From Synechococcus sp. AG-686-F08 (GTDB lineage Bacteria; Cyanobacteriota; Cyanobacteriia; PCC-6307; Cyanobiaceae), in assembly GCA_003210315.1 (NCBI GenBank), contig QCVQ01000003.1, positions 35,036 through 99,035 of the forward strand: DNA of 64,000 nt, read 5' to 3'. The notes under the pieces were generated by a model, which saw only the letters and a list, made by a program, of their open reading frames with translations, ran no database searches and was not told the origin of the DNA. This document shows positions 16,724 to 25,406 of the stretch, piece after piece (within the stretch, counting starts at the first letter, position 1; every line of letters begins with the position of its first letter). The position numbers and the translations under genes were made by a program.

Positions 16724-19141
16724 TCAGCTTTTTGCATCACTCGGCTTGGGATAAATCTCAAGCGTGACCTTATCGATCTGGCCGCCGTAGGCGCTATAGC
16801 GACGAGGTCCCACCGATTGAATTGTGACCGCAGAGCCACGGTCAAGACCGACATCAGCACCTTCATCAATGGAGAAGCGCGATGCAATCGTCTTCTCCAA
16901 ACGGCCCTCCGCGACCACATCGCCGTTAAGTTTCAATCGAACATCAGCACCTTTGCCGGTACCACCACCGTCGTAGTCGAGCTCGAAACGAATCTCGGAC
17001 TTACCAGACGGCAATGACTTATTGCTCGTGAACGTAAACAGCTCTCCCATGTAGTTGTAGGTGTAGGAGGGCTTTTTGTTTTCAACATAAAGCGACCAAC
17101 CGCCAAATCGACCACCCTGCGAGAAGATCACGCCATCCTCATCGCCCCCTTTCACATCAACAAAAGCGGTCACACTATTCGACACGTTCTTCACATTGAG
17201 GATCGAGTCTTCGACCATGTTCCAGGCATAGGGATACAAATCCATGGAGGTTCGATCACCTAAAAGCGTTGGCCGCCCGGCAACAGAAGGTACAAGACGC
17301 TCGAGAAGACGATCATCCAGTGGCAACACCTGATTCTCAATCGCCTCCTCCATAAACTTCGCCTTCATGGCCTCAAGACGATCAGGATATTGCGCAGCAA
17401 GATCATTCGAAAGGCTGAAATCAACAGTGGTGTCATACAGCTGCCAACCATCATCTGCCGCGACCGTGTTCATTCTCTTCGGCGCCATCCAGGGATACAT
17501 GATGGTTGTCCGCGCCATCCAACCATTGTGATAAATGCCGCGATTACCAATAATCTCGAAATACTGTGTGTTGTGCCTTTCTTTAGCGCCTGGATTATCG
17601 AATGTGTAAAGCAGGCTGGTTCCCTGCATTGGGATCTGCGGAATGCCATTAATCATGGTTGGCATCGGCAGATTGGCCGCCTCAAGAATCGTGGGGGCCA
17701 CATCATTCACATGCGAAAACTGAGTTCGAACACCACCACCTGTATTGATGCGTTTCGGCCAATGAATCACTGTGCCATTGCGTGTTCCTCCGAAATCACC
17801 AGCAACCTGTTTGGAGAGAGCAAATGGCGAATTGAATGCGATTGCCCAGCCCATGTGATACATGGGATAAGTCGTCGGACCACCCCACTCATCAAGCTTG
17901 GCTTCCTGTTCGTCAGGCGTTTCTCCAACGCCATTGAGGTAATGGTTCCAATTCCAATGTCCACTTCGATCGCCTTCAACACTGGCGCCATTGTCACCAG
18001 TGATGTAGATCACCAATGTGTTGTCTAGCTCGCCAAGATCTTCGATCGCCTGGATCAAACGCCCGGCTTCGTAATCAGAGTGCTCAGTAAAGGCAGCAAA
18101 AACTTCTGCTTGACGGGCATAGATTCGCTTCTGCTGAGGCGTGAGGCTATCCCATTTGGGAATACTGTCTGGCGCCTTGGCCATCTGAGTACCTTCGGGA
18201 ACAATCCCTGCCTTAATTTGATTCTCGAGATTGCGCTCTCGAAGAACATCCCAGCCCTCATCAAACTTGCCTTTGTATTTGGCAATCCACTCGGGACCGA
18301 CATGATGCGGGGAGTGTGCACCAGCTGAGGAGTAATAGACAAAAAATGGCTTGTCAGGCTTGATTGACTTCTGTTGGCGAACCCAGCCGATCGCCTGATC
18401 GGTCATGTCTTCTGTGAAGTGATACCGATCTTTCTTCGGAGCATCAACAACGGTGACACCATCGTGAATGGTGGGTTCCCACATATTGTCTTCCGCACCA
18501 ACAAAGCCGTAGAACTTTTCAAAGCCCTGGCGCGTTGGCCAACGGGTCTGAGGGCCGGCGGCAGTGGTCTCACGGCCTGGTGTTTCATGCCACTTCCCGA
18601 ACGCCGCTGTGTTGTAGCCATTGAGCCTCAGAATTTCTGCAACTGGCACGGCATAATCCGGCACCACGGTGGAATTGCCTGCATAACCCGTTGCAATCTC
18701 TGGGATCGATCCCGTATTGACCTTGTGGTGATTGCGTCCGGATTTCAACGCCGCCCGCGTCGGCGCACAGAGGGCTGTGGTGTGGAATTTGTTGTAGCGC
18801 AGGCCATTATTGGCAAGCTTTTCCGCCGTCGGCATGTTCACCGCACCGCCAAAGGCGGAGGGTGCTGCATAGCCCACATCATCAAGAAGAATGATCACCA
18901 CGTTGGGGGCATCGGCTGGTGCCGTCACCTCCCACTGAGGAGGCAATGGCACCTCTGAAGGGAGAACCTTGGTGACTTTTTCAGGCTTTGGCTCGGCAAT
19001 CGGGAGCTTGGTTCGATTAAAAGCTGTCCTGGAATTTTGATTTGGTGCGGCTTGGGTGATCGATGCTGTTGAAAGAATCAAAACTCCTCCACCCAAAGCA
19101 ACCTGTCGGGAGAGGCGAGTGAAACGGGATCGAACAGACAT
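16724..19141 (-). CDS. exported arylsulfatase-type sulfatase 2
   Basis: An 805-residue type I sulfatase with a Sec signal peptide (hydrophobic core about residues 15-28, cleavage near TQA-AP). The fold starts with VVIILLDDVG, and the signature CAPTR starts at Cys125, the residue to be converted to formylglycine. The GYNTAAFGKWH second signature follows. The C-terminal beta domain is present. Unlike sulfatase 1 it is exported, so the organism would have sulfatase activity both outside and inside the inner membrane. Its cysteine must be modified in the cytoplasm before export, which fits the cytoplasmic FGE at 23.3 kb. A weak version of the shared site lies about 90 nt upstream. Confidence 0.93.
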   Translation of the reverse strand: MSVRSRFTRLSRQVALGGGVLILSTASITQAAPNQNSRTAFNRTKLPIAEPKPEKVTKVLPSEVPLPPQWEVTAPADAPNVVIILLDDVGYAAPSAFGGAVNMPTAEKLANNGLRYNKFHTTALCAPTRAALKSGRNHHKVNTGSIPEIATGYAGNSTVVPDYAVPVAEILRLNGYNTAAFGKWHETPGRETTAAGPQTRWPTRQGFEKFYGFVGAEDNMWEPTIHDGVTVVDAPKKDRYHFTEDMTDQAIGWVRQQKSIKPDKPFFVYYSSAGAHSPHHVGPEWIAKYKGKFDEGWDVLRERNLENQIKAGIVPEGTQMAKAPDSIPKWDSLTPQQKRIYARQAEVFAAFTEHSDYEAGRLIQAIEDLGELDNTLVIYITGDNGASVEGDRSGHWNWNHYLNGVGETPDEQEAKLDEWGGPTTYPMYHMGWAIAFNSPFALSKQVAGDFGGTRNGTVIHWPKRINTGGGVRTQFSHVNDVAPTILEAANLPMPTMINGIPQIPMQGTSLLYTFDNPGAKERHNTQYFEIIGNRGIYHNGWMARTTIMYPWMAPKRMNTVAADDGWQLYDTTVDFSLSNDLAAQYPDRLEAMKAKFMEEAIENQVLPLDDRLLERLVPSVAGRPTLLGDRTSMDLYPYAWNMVEDSILNVKNVSNSVTAFVDVKGGDEDGVIFSQGGRFGGWSLYVENKKPSYTYNYMGELFTFTSNKSLPSGKSEIRFELDYDGGGTGKGADVRLKLNGDVVAEGRLEKTIASRFSIDEGADVGLDRGSAVTIQSVGPRRYSAYGGQIDKVTLEIYPKPSDAKS

Positions 19142-19230
19142 GACGAAGGGGAATGAAATGGTTAGATCAACTCAGTTGAATCTCTGAAACAGCTAGAAAA
19201 CCGGCCAATCAAAATCCACCTGAATACAGG

Positions 19231-19246
19231 TTGGTCCCGTTAACTG
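19231..19246 (+). promoter_or_regulatory. weak version of the shared site before sulfatase 2
   Basis: TTGGTCCCGTTAACTG shares the TGGTCCCGTT half of the consensus but not the CGTGC half, and reads in the reverse orientation relative to the sulfatase gene, 90 nt away. This is listed only because of its position. Confidence 0.25.
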
Positions 19247-19410
19247 GATGCGAAATCATCCACCCAACCCAGACACAACCTCCCTTAATCCACTGCGGAC
19301 ATAAGGGTTTTGGTGTGCTTTGTTTCTAGAGAAGATAGAGAGATGTTGGTCCAACGACCCACGCAAACTTGCACTAACAGGACCACCCTCTTGTTCCAAA
19401 CTCAGGCCGT

Positions 19411-20970
19411 TCAGGACCTCAAGTTGATCGGATCAGGATCTGCATCCAGCCATCCCTTGCTGTCTCGGCACGACACCAATGGCGTTAGACGGATGGTTAA
19501 GGGGCGACCGCCGGCAACGTCGACACGCAAACCGCTGTAGCCATCGCGGGCCCCTGCATCAGTCCAGTTTCGCCCAATAAACAGCTCGCTCGTTGCCACC
19601 ACCCTGGTCTTTCCATCCACTGTTTGTTCCGTGAGCTCAGCACCTTCCCGCCGCTGTGCTCGTAATCCATAGCCACTGCCACCACAAATCACCCAGTTGA
19701 TGTTGCTGTCTGCATGTCCAGTGTCATGGGTGCGAAGCACCTCCAGGCAATGGGCGTGCCCACTGAGCACAAGATCCACTGGGCGAGAGGTACCGAGTTC
19801 CTCCCCCAGGGCCTTCGAAACGGCATCGAAAACACCGCGCAATTGCCTGCGAATCGCATGCGTATCAGCCTGGTTGCATTTTGTTTTCTCGGTGACATAG
19901 GCCGGGTGATGCATCGTCAAAATCCTGCCCCTGACCGCTGGATCGCGATGGGATGCGATTAGCCCCTCCTTGAGCCATTGCAGTTGTTCATGATCAACTA
20001 GTGCTGCTTGATTGGTCTGATTGATTTGCTTGATTTGACGTTGAAGATCGAAGCATTCCTCCTGGAGCGTTTCCAACGCATCAAACAGTTCATCCCGGTG
20101 GGTTTCATCAAGGTTGCTACTCGCCAATGTTTTGTAGAGAGTGGTTCGACGTTCTTCAAGACTGCGCAAATCTCCCCGCAGGTTGCGAAGATTATTTGTT
20201 GGTTTTTCGGGCGTAATCAGGGTGTTCGAATCGATCGCAAAAACATCAACACCAGCCTGTCGGAAACGGAAATAACGATTGGGGAGGCGCGTGTTCACAC
20301 CTGGCCTATATCGCAAACATCGCTTTCCATCCCAAACGGCGTCGTAATGCAACGCGAGATGGTCCATCAGCCGGGCTGGGGGAATTTGATTTAGAACATC
20401 CAAAAACACACGGGCATAGGCCTCACCCTGCCGAGAGCCGCGCCAGCCTGCGTCGACATCATCAAACCATTGCAAATAGCGGCGCAACGGAAGGGTGAGA
20501 CCGGCAAGTAAGGCCACAGGCCATGAAAGGTCGTAGTAGTCGTGATTGCCAGGAACTGGCAAAAATGGCTGATTAAAGACCAGACCTTCAGGGCTCATCA
20601 TTTTCCAAGCATCGCCCTGATCAAGCCACTCCCGGTAAGGCCTGAGAAAATTGGCGCGGTACTGATCTAAAGCGCCTACGAGGTAGACCACATCTCCGGT
20701 ATGCAGCAGAAAAGCTGCATTCGCTTTATGGGGTAGTAGTCGTTCAGCAATCCGACGGGGAGGACTCTGGAAGCGATGACGACCAGTACCACTATCGCCA
20801 AGAACCAAAAAGTGAAAGGCATCGTCGCTCCCAGGGTTGTCATTCCCCCGGTCAATCACGAGTCGGGTCTGATCAATCCCTGCGCGAATCAGTTCTGGAT
20901 GGTTCCAGCGCACGCGAGCGGACATCTTGCTGATCTTCCGCTGGATGCTGGGATCACTGGCGAAGTTCAA
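19411..20970 (-). CDS. calcineurin-like metallophosphoesterase
   Basis: The 519-residue protein has the metallophosphoesterase motifs in order: LVLGDSGTG, HTGDVVYL, PVPGNHDYYD, MHHPAY and GHAHCLEV. These supply the two-metal site Asp/His/Asn ligands. It lacks a clear signal peptide. The middle section contains about 100 residues of charged helix (ERRTTLYKTLASSNLDETHRD region), an insertion that may cover the active site. It is the last gene of the three-gene operon with the acid phosphatase and the lipid-kinase-like gene; its start overlaps the stop of the latter by 4 bp (ATGA). The substrate is unknown. Confidence 0.88.
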   Translation of the reverse strand: MNFASDPSIQRKISKMSARVRWNHPELIRAGIDQTRLVIDRGNDNPGSDDAFHFLVLGDSGTGRHRFQSPPRRIAERLLPHKANAAFLLHTGDVVYLVGALDQYRANFLRPYREWLDQGDAWKMMSPEGLVFNQPFLPVPGNHDYYDLSWPVALLAGLTLPLRRYLQWFDDVDAGWRGSRQGEAYARVFLDVLNQIPPARLMDHLALHYDAVWDGKRCLRYRPGVNTRLPNRYFRFRQAGVDVFAIDSNTLITPEKPTNNLRNLRGDLRSLEERRTTLYKTLASSNLDETHRDELFDALETLQEECFDLQRQIKQINQTNQAALVDHEQLQWLKEGLIASHRDPAVRGRILTMHHPAYVTEKTKCNQADTHAIRRQLRGVFDAVSKALGEELGTSRPVDLVLSGHAHCLEVLRTHDTGHADSNINWVICGGSGYGLRAQRREGAELTEQTVDGKTRVVATSELFIGRNWTDAGARDGYSGLRVDVAGGRPLTIRLTPLVSCRDSKGWLDADPDPINLRS

Positions 20971-22283
20971 GATTTCAGTGGGATTGGAGCGACCACCTGC
21001 AGGGCTCCAGGATTCACACTCAAAGTAATCGTTTTCGCATCAAGAACTTCACCATCGATCACCAGTTTCTGAACATCATCCAGTTCAATTTGTAGTTCTT
21101 TGGTTCGGAAACAAGCAATGTTGTTGTTGTGGTTGGCGCTACTGCTACTGCTCATGATTGCTGACCAAGCAAGACTTGAGAGCACAGAAAGCCCACTCAT
21201 GCGGTCTTTCGGAGAAGCAACGATCACTTCGAGCAATCCATCATCCGGAATCACCTCTCCAAATCCCTGGGCCATCACGGATGTGGCTGGAGCGGCGTTG
21301 GCCATCGTGATCGCACTGGCATCAAGCCTGTATTCCTTTCCATCAATCTGCATTGTGGCGTGGAAAGGTTGTTGATCCACGAGCTGCCGTGCACCTGAAA
21401 AAATGTAGGCCATGGGTCCGAGAATGTTCTTTAATTCGCGGCTTGCTTTATCAACCATTCCCGCCTCAAAGCCGAGGCCAGCCAACAAGATCATCGGTCT
21501 GTTATTGCACAGAGCAACATCAACCCGACGAAGGTTGCCAAGGAGCAAATTGGTGCAAGCGGCCTTCAATCCCGTAGGAATTCCCAGCGCAACCGAGAAG
21601 GCATTGGCGGTGCCACGGGGAATGATGCCAAGGGGAATATTGCTGTTTTGAAGGGCGCTAGCAACGGCACCAACCGTGCCATCGCCGCCCGAGGCAATGA
21701 TGATCGAATCTCCTTCCCCTTCAGCATCGAAGGCATTGATCTCCTTGATCAAGTCCTTGGCTTGTTCCGCCGGATCTCGATCGGGTCGCGTCTTCCAAAT
21801 CTGCAGCATGAACTGCGGTTCGAGATGGGCGCGGATTTCGGCCAGTTCCATTTCAGGATCTCCCTGACCGGAAACTGGATTAAAAATCAGATATCCCCGT
21901 CGACTCCTTTTAACGCCCTGCATCAGTGCAGATGCCGTGGCTGGATTCAGGGCGATGGGTAGGTCTTGGAGCAGTGCTGCACGAACCAACGGCTCAGACA
22001 GCACATCCCTGGCTTGACGTTCAGGTGGAGAGGGGAAGTGGATGAGTCCACTGATCTCACCGTTGAGGATCGTGGCGGCCATCGCAATGTCTCCGCCTTG
22101 GCGAATCGCCCGAGCCTTAACGATCGATAAGCCCTGCAAGGAATGTCGCTTAGCGAGCTCCTGCAGCACGTCTTCGGCGATGAAGAGTGAAAACCCAGAT
22201 AGCAGTTGGGTGTTGTTGATGATCCACGTCCCAAGGGCTGGGCAGACGTCTAAATCAGCGTTCAGGACAAGGGTTGAGGGCAT
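20967..22283 (-). CDS. methylglyoxal-synthase-like domain fused to a diacylglycerol-kinase-type lipid kinase
   Basis: The 438-residue protein has two domains. Residues 1-125 align with methylglyoxal synthase (end of family: GGDIAMAATILNGEISGLIHF and LPIALNPATASALM). Residues 128-438 are a DAGK/YegS-type kinase with NPVSGQGD and GGDGTVGAVASAL. In the synthase-like part the GGD aspartate is kept, but the TGTTG phosphate loop and the histidines equivalent to His19 and His98 of the E. coli enzyme are not seen, so it is probably a regulatory or non-catalytic domain. The start at 22283 is preferred because the ATG/alternative at 22325 lies in a hairpin. Middle gene of the phosphatase operon. Confidence 0.85.
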   Translation of the reverse strand: MPSTLVLNADLDVCPALGTWIINNTQLLSGFSLFIAEDVLQELAKRHSLQGLSIVKARAIRQGGDIAMAATILNGEISGLIHFPSPPERQARDVLSEPLVRAALLQDLPIALNPATASALMQGVKRSRRGYLIFNPVSGQGDPEMELAEIRAHLEPQFMLQIWKTRPDRDPAEQAKDLIKEINAFDAEGEGDSIIIASGGDGTVGAVASALQNSNIPLGIIPRGTANAFSVALGIPTGLKAACTNLLLGNLRRVDVALCNNRPMILLAGLGFEAGMVDKASRELKNILGPMAYIFSGARQLVDQQPFHATMQIDGKEYRLDASAITMANAAPATSVMAQGFGEVIPDDGLLEVIVASPKDRMSGLSVLSSLAWSAIMSSSSSANHNNNIACFRTKELQIELDDVQKLVIDGEVLDAKTITLSVNPGALQVVAPIPLKS

Positions 22284-22308
22284 GGCTTGGTCATGGGGTA
22301 AGTCGTCA

Positions 22309-22342
22309 AGCCCTGAAGGAAGCAATTGCTTCCTTCAGGGCT
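22309..22342. repeat. perfect 34-bp palindrome between the acid phosphatase and the kinase gene
   Basis: The sequence AGCCCTGAAGGAAGCAA (22309-22325) is followed directly by its exact reverse complement (22326-22342). It begins immediately after the TAA stop of the acid phosphatase gene. It can form a 16- to 17-bp hairpin but there is no T run on either side, so it may be an attenuator, an RNA-stability element or a weak terminator within the operon. Confidence 0.6.
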
Positions 22343-22343
22343 A

Positions 22344-23198
22344 TTAGGGACGCAACGCTTGTTGCTCGAGCTCGCAGTCGATGCCGTTTGCGTTTGGATT
22401 CAGTGCTTGTTGCGCCTTGACTTCTGCTGCTGCTGCTCGCAGATCAGCGCGAAAGACGGGGTTGGCCTGCAGTTGGGCCACGGTTGCTGAGCCCATCAAC
22501 AGACCAGCCTGAACGTCGCTGTGCCAGTGCACATTGCAGACATTTCGGCTCTTGCCGTACTCCCTACCCCTCTGGAGGATTTGATCCTGTCGATTCGGAA
22601 CGATTTCACTGAGGATCAGAGCCCAGGCCCAACCCACTGAGGTATGGCCAGAGGGATAGGACCAATCGGTGGTGAGTTCCACCTCATCATCAGGTGAGCA
22701 AATCGGCTGCTCATTTTTCAAAAACGGTCTTAGTCGCTGGTAATGCTCCTTCGCTTTGTAGGTCGCAAGCCCCGCATCGGTCAGTGTTCGTCGCAGGAGT
22801 GTGTAAAGCCTGGGGGTGTCCTCTTCGGAAATACGAATCCCCGACGCGCACGCAAAGATTCCTGCAGCTGCTGGGAAGTGAAGGTCGGCATCACGGGCCG
22901 CCAATTGCCAACGAGAACCTCCCTGCACAGCAAAAGTCGCCTGAGCAACGGCTTCATCCAGAGCAAAGGCTGCCGATCCTGGTGAGGGAGGCGGATCGAC
23001 CAGTTTCAGGGAATCGGGCCGTGCATCTTGTGCCAGATATCCCTCTAGAAGACCACGTTTCAATTCCTTCAGAACGGGAGGGGATCCAACGTTGGATTCG
23101 CAGTGGGGTGCTGGTTCCGCAGCTTGAACAGGACCGCCAAGGGGGAGCCCCCCGCCAAGCAAAGCCAATATCAACAGACTGATTTCAAGCCGGGGCAT
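22344..23198 (-). CDS. class A acid phosphatase (PAP2-type), exported
   Basis: The 284-residue protein has a Sec signal (residues 1-27). The vanadium-haloperoxidase/PAP2 motifs appear in order: K150-EHYQRLRP (KX6RP), PSGHT at 182-186 and SRNVCNVHWHSD at 217-228. Four Cys residues suggest periplasmic disulfides. It would hydrolyse phosphate monoesters in the periplasm. It is the first gene of an operon with the lipid-kinase-like and metallophosphoesterase genes. The shared 16-bp site lies 70 nt upstream of its ATG, which puts it in the same regulon as the sulfatases. Confidence 0.9.
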   Translation of the reverse strand: MPRLEISLLILALLGGGLPLGGPVQAAEPAPHCESNVGSPPVLKELKRGLLEGYLAQDARPDSLKLVDPPPSPGSAAFALDEAVAQATFAVQGGSRWQLAARDADLHFPAAAGIFACASGIRISEEDTPRLYTLLRRTLTDAGLATYKAKEHYQRLRPFLKNEQPICSPDDEVELTTDWSYPSGHTSVGWAWALILSEIVPNRQDQILQRGREYGKSRNVCNVHWHSDVQAGLLMGSATVAQLQANPVFRADLRAAAAEVKAQQALNPNANGIDCELEQQALRP

Positions 23199-23267
23199 CA
23201 GAGAACAAGAACTCCCTTAAGCGTTAGCAACTTGATTCGAGAGCAGCCATTGGAGCGTGTTAATTGA

Positions 23268-23283
23268 GCACGAATCAGATCAA
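23268..23283 (-). promoter_or_regulatory. shared 16-bp site upstream of the acid phosphatase operon
   Basis: TTGATCTGATTCGTGC on the coding strand starts 70 nt before the ATG at 23198. It differs from the copy at 25373 at three positions and keeps the TGATC..ATTCGTGC parts. Position and orientation match the other copies. Confidence 0.5.
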
Positions 23284-23291
23284 CTCACATC

Positions 23292-24140
23292 TCAGGCTGA
23301 ATCAGCTGCACAACGGAATCCCATATGGCAGGTTGCTGTATCGGTCGTTTGTCCCATCAAAGCCGCTGGCCTAAAGCGATGGCAGTAGTTCTCAGCACAA
23401 AGGAAAGATCCACCTTTGATGATCCGACGCTCCTGCTCACCCTTAGGAACAGGAAACAATGTGGAGGTCCACTCCCAAACATTGCCGCACATGTCGACAA
23501 GACCGTAGCCATTAGCTGGGAACGATCCCACCGGAGACGTCCAGAACCATCCGTCCGTCTGTTCGTTTGTCCAAGGGAAAAGTCCTTGCCAGACATTGGC
23601 AAGCCACTGACCATCAGGAGTCATCTCCGCACCCCAGGCATAGTTCTGCTGAACCAGGCCGCCTCTGGCAGCAACCTCCCATTCATCAGCAGTCGGTAAA
23701 CGTTTGCCAATCCATTGGGCAAAGGCAAGCGTGTCTTCGTAGGCGAGATGAACGACAGGGTGATCCATCATGTCGGCGATGGTGGAATCAGGTCCCTGGG
23801 GATGCCGCCAATCGGCTCCTTCAATCAAGGCCCACCAAGACATCGGTTGATTTCGATCAACCGATGGAGGCGGCGGAATGAAGACCGCTGATTCTGGCTT
23901 TTGTTGATCAGGCGGCAGGTTTGGATATAGGACAGGATCGGGCGGCTTTTCTGAGACCGTGACATATCCAGTCTCAGAAACAAAACGGGCAAACTCGGCA
24001 TTGGTAACGGGAGATTTGTCGATCCCGAAAGACTTGATTTGAATGGAACGAACAGGCGCTTCTTCAGGATAAAAAGAATCAGAGCCAACGATGTATTCAC
24101 CTGACGGAATGATGATCATCTGATCATGTTGATGGTTCAT
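23292..24140 (-). CDS. formylglycine-generating enzyme (sulfatase-modifying factor)
   Basis: The 282-residue protein is a typical prokaryotic FGE/SUMF1 domain: MIIIPSGEYIVGSDS at the start, DKSPVTNAEFARFV, RLPTADEWEVAARGG, and the C-terminal GGSFLCAENYCHRFRPAA that carries the two catalytic cysteines (Cys248 and Cys253), matching the human CxxxxC pair. It converts the sulfatase signature Cys to formylglycine in the cytoplasm with oxygen and copper. Its targets in this window are the Cys92 and Cys125 of the two sulfatases. A weak shared-site match lies 79 nt upstream. Confidence 0.92.
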   Translation of the reverse strand: MNHQHDQMIIIPSGEYIVGSDSFYPEEAPVRSIQIKSFGIDKSPVTNAEFARFVSETGYVTVSEKPPDPVLYPNLPPDQQKPESAVFIPPPPSVDRNQPMSWWALIEGADWRHPQGPDSTIADMMDHPVVHLAYEDTLAFAQWIGKRLPTADEWEVAARGGLVQQNYAWGAEMTPDGQWLANVWQGLFPWTNEQTDGWFWTSPVGSFPANGYGLVDMCGNVWEWTSTLFPVPKGEQERRIIKGGSFLCAENYCHRFRPAALMGQTTDTATCHMGFRCAADSA

Positions 24141-24218
24141 AGAAACAAGGAAACATTTTTAGTGACTAAAAAAAGGCAGCGTCGTCAGAACCTACAAATC
24201 ACCTAACCCTTCATACAT

Positions 24219-24234
24219 GCCGCGAAGGGATGGA
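24219..24234 (-). promoter_or_regulatory. weak match to the shared site before the FGE gene
   Basis: GCCGCGAAGGGATGGA on the plus strand keeps the GC and GGGAT parts at exactly the usual distance (79 nt) from the ATG at 24140, in the usual orientation. About half of the positions agree, so it is only suggestive. Confidence 0.25.
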
Positions 24235-24289
24235 CAAGCCAAGCATCATCCCTTTTAAACGCAATAGAATGATCCGCACTCAAGCAAAT

Positions 24290-25300
24290 TCAACTACCTG
24301 TGGGGAAAAGGAATTGCATTTGAGCGCGAAATGTCCAATCTCCCATAAGAGTTTGTCCAGCAACTTCAGGTTTCACAGCATTGTAGTAAGCGCTAAGAGA
24401 AGCATTGATTGGCTGAGTGCCAACGACAAATACCCTGCCAAAACCGGCCCCAACAGGAACAGTCCAGCCTTTGTTATCAGGGGTATTCCAATCTGCCGTA
24501 ATGATTGGAGAGCTCGTCAAATACCAACCCTTAGGAAGGTTGTAATTCAGAAAAGGTTGAATCAGCATTTTATTAACATCATTCTTCTTACCATCGCCAG
24601 CAAATGACCAAACATTATTAATCAAACCGCCAGCAACAACTTTTCCTTTCGTATAAACCAAAACACCCGTTGGACCAGCACTCCACTGCCCGGAACTAAG
24701 CCTGCTGTCGGTGGCGGTTGGCAGCACCATGGTGGGGCCCACACCAACAGTGAAATTCCCTTTCAAGGTTGGCACAAAGAACACAGAAGGATTGACGTCT
24801 CCAAGTGCTTGGATCGAAGTACCACCAACCCAAGGCTGGGAGATCAAAGGAACAACAGTCCGTGTCACCAATGTCAAGCCATCGCTCACCTTGAAAGGAA
24901 CGACAGGCTGCACATTGACAACATTTTGAGTCTGATTCCGCTTCGCTTTAGGGTCTAAAAGATTTGGTGCCCATTGCGTATTTGGAGTGCTGTTCCACTG
25001 AATAGGAAGGCTGATCAAGCTGGCAATCGGATTTTGTGCCGCCTTGGCCAATGATCCTTCCTCCTCGGCAACCGATTCGCCTGGGGTCACCGTGACCGGT
25101 TGATTATCCGTACCAGGAGGTTGACTATCTGCAGTGGCCTGAGCCAGCTCACTATGGACAAGTGGTGTGAAATCAAAATCAATGGGATCAGCCACCAGAA
25201 ACTGAGCCTGGTCTTGCGCTTCAGCAACTGAAGGGGCCAGAAGGGCAGCACATCCAAGCAGCCACGACAGGCCAACACATCCACCGAAACGCGAAGTCAT
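24290..25300 (-). CDS. predicted outer-membrane protein (transporter-like, 'neuromedin U' type)
   Basis: The 336-residue protein starts at the ATG at 25300. It has a Sec signal ending near SVAEAQ. After a flexible region rich in Pro/Gly/Gln come segments such as NPIASLISLPIQWN and FTVGVGPTMVLPTATDS that recur in a group of bacterial proteins often labelled neuromedin U or phenol-pathway transporter, predicted beta-barrels. The C-terminus alternates polar and hydrophobic residues (TFRAQMQFLFPTGS). The role is unknown. The shared 16-bp site sits 73 nt upstream of its start, and the divergent gene at 25407 may be influenced by the same site. Confidence 0.7.
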   Translation of the reverse strand: MTSRFGGCVGLSWLLGCAALLAPSVAEAQDQAQFLVADPIDFDFTPLVHSELAQATADSQPPGTDNQPVTVTPGESVAEEEGSLAKAAQNPIASLISLPIQWNSTPNTQWAPNLLDPKAKRNQTQNVVNVQPVVPFKVSDGLTLVTRTVVPLISQPWVGGTSIQALGDVNPSVFFVPTLKGNFTVGVGPTMVLPTATDSRLSSGQWSAGPTGVLVYTKGKVVAGGLINNVWSFAGDGKKNDVNKMLIQPFLNYNLPKGWYLTSSPIITADWNTPDNKGWTVPVGAGFGRVFVVGTQPINASLSAYYNAVKPEVAGQTLMGDWTFRAQMQFLFPTGS

Positions 25301-25372
25301 CAATCTGATCTAAAAAACCAAGCGAGTTTTATTGCATCAAATTGATTCGCCAAGGGGATTCCACAAAAACCA

Positions 25373-25388
25373 GCACGAATGGGATCAG
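25373..25388 (-). promoter_or_regulatory. shared 16-bp site between two divergent outer-membrane protein genes
   Basis: CTGATCCCATTCGTGC on the minus strand is the best copy of the consensus. It lies 73 nt before the ATG at 25300 in the usual orientation, and 19 nt before the ATG of the divergent plus-strand gene at 25407. Confidence 0.6.
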
Positions 25389-25406
25389 ATTCAGCGGCAA
25401 GAACAA

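Noticed and set aside
19231..19246. full shared-site status for the sequence before sulfatase 2
   Set aside because: Only half of the consensus is present and the orientation is reversed, so it was not counted among the seven good copies.
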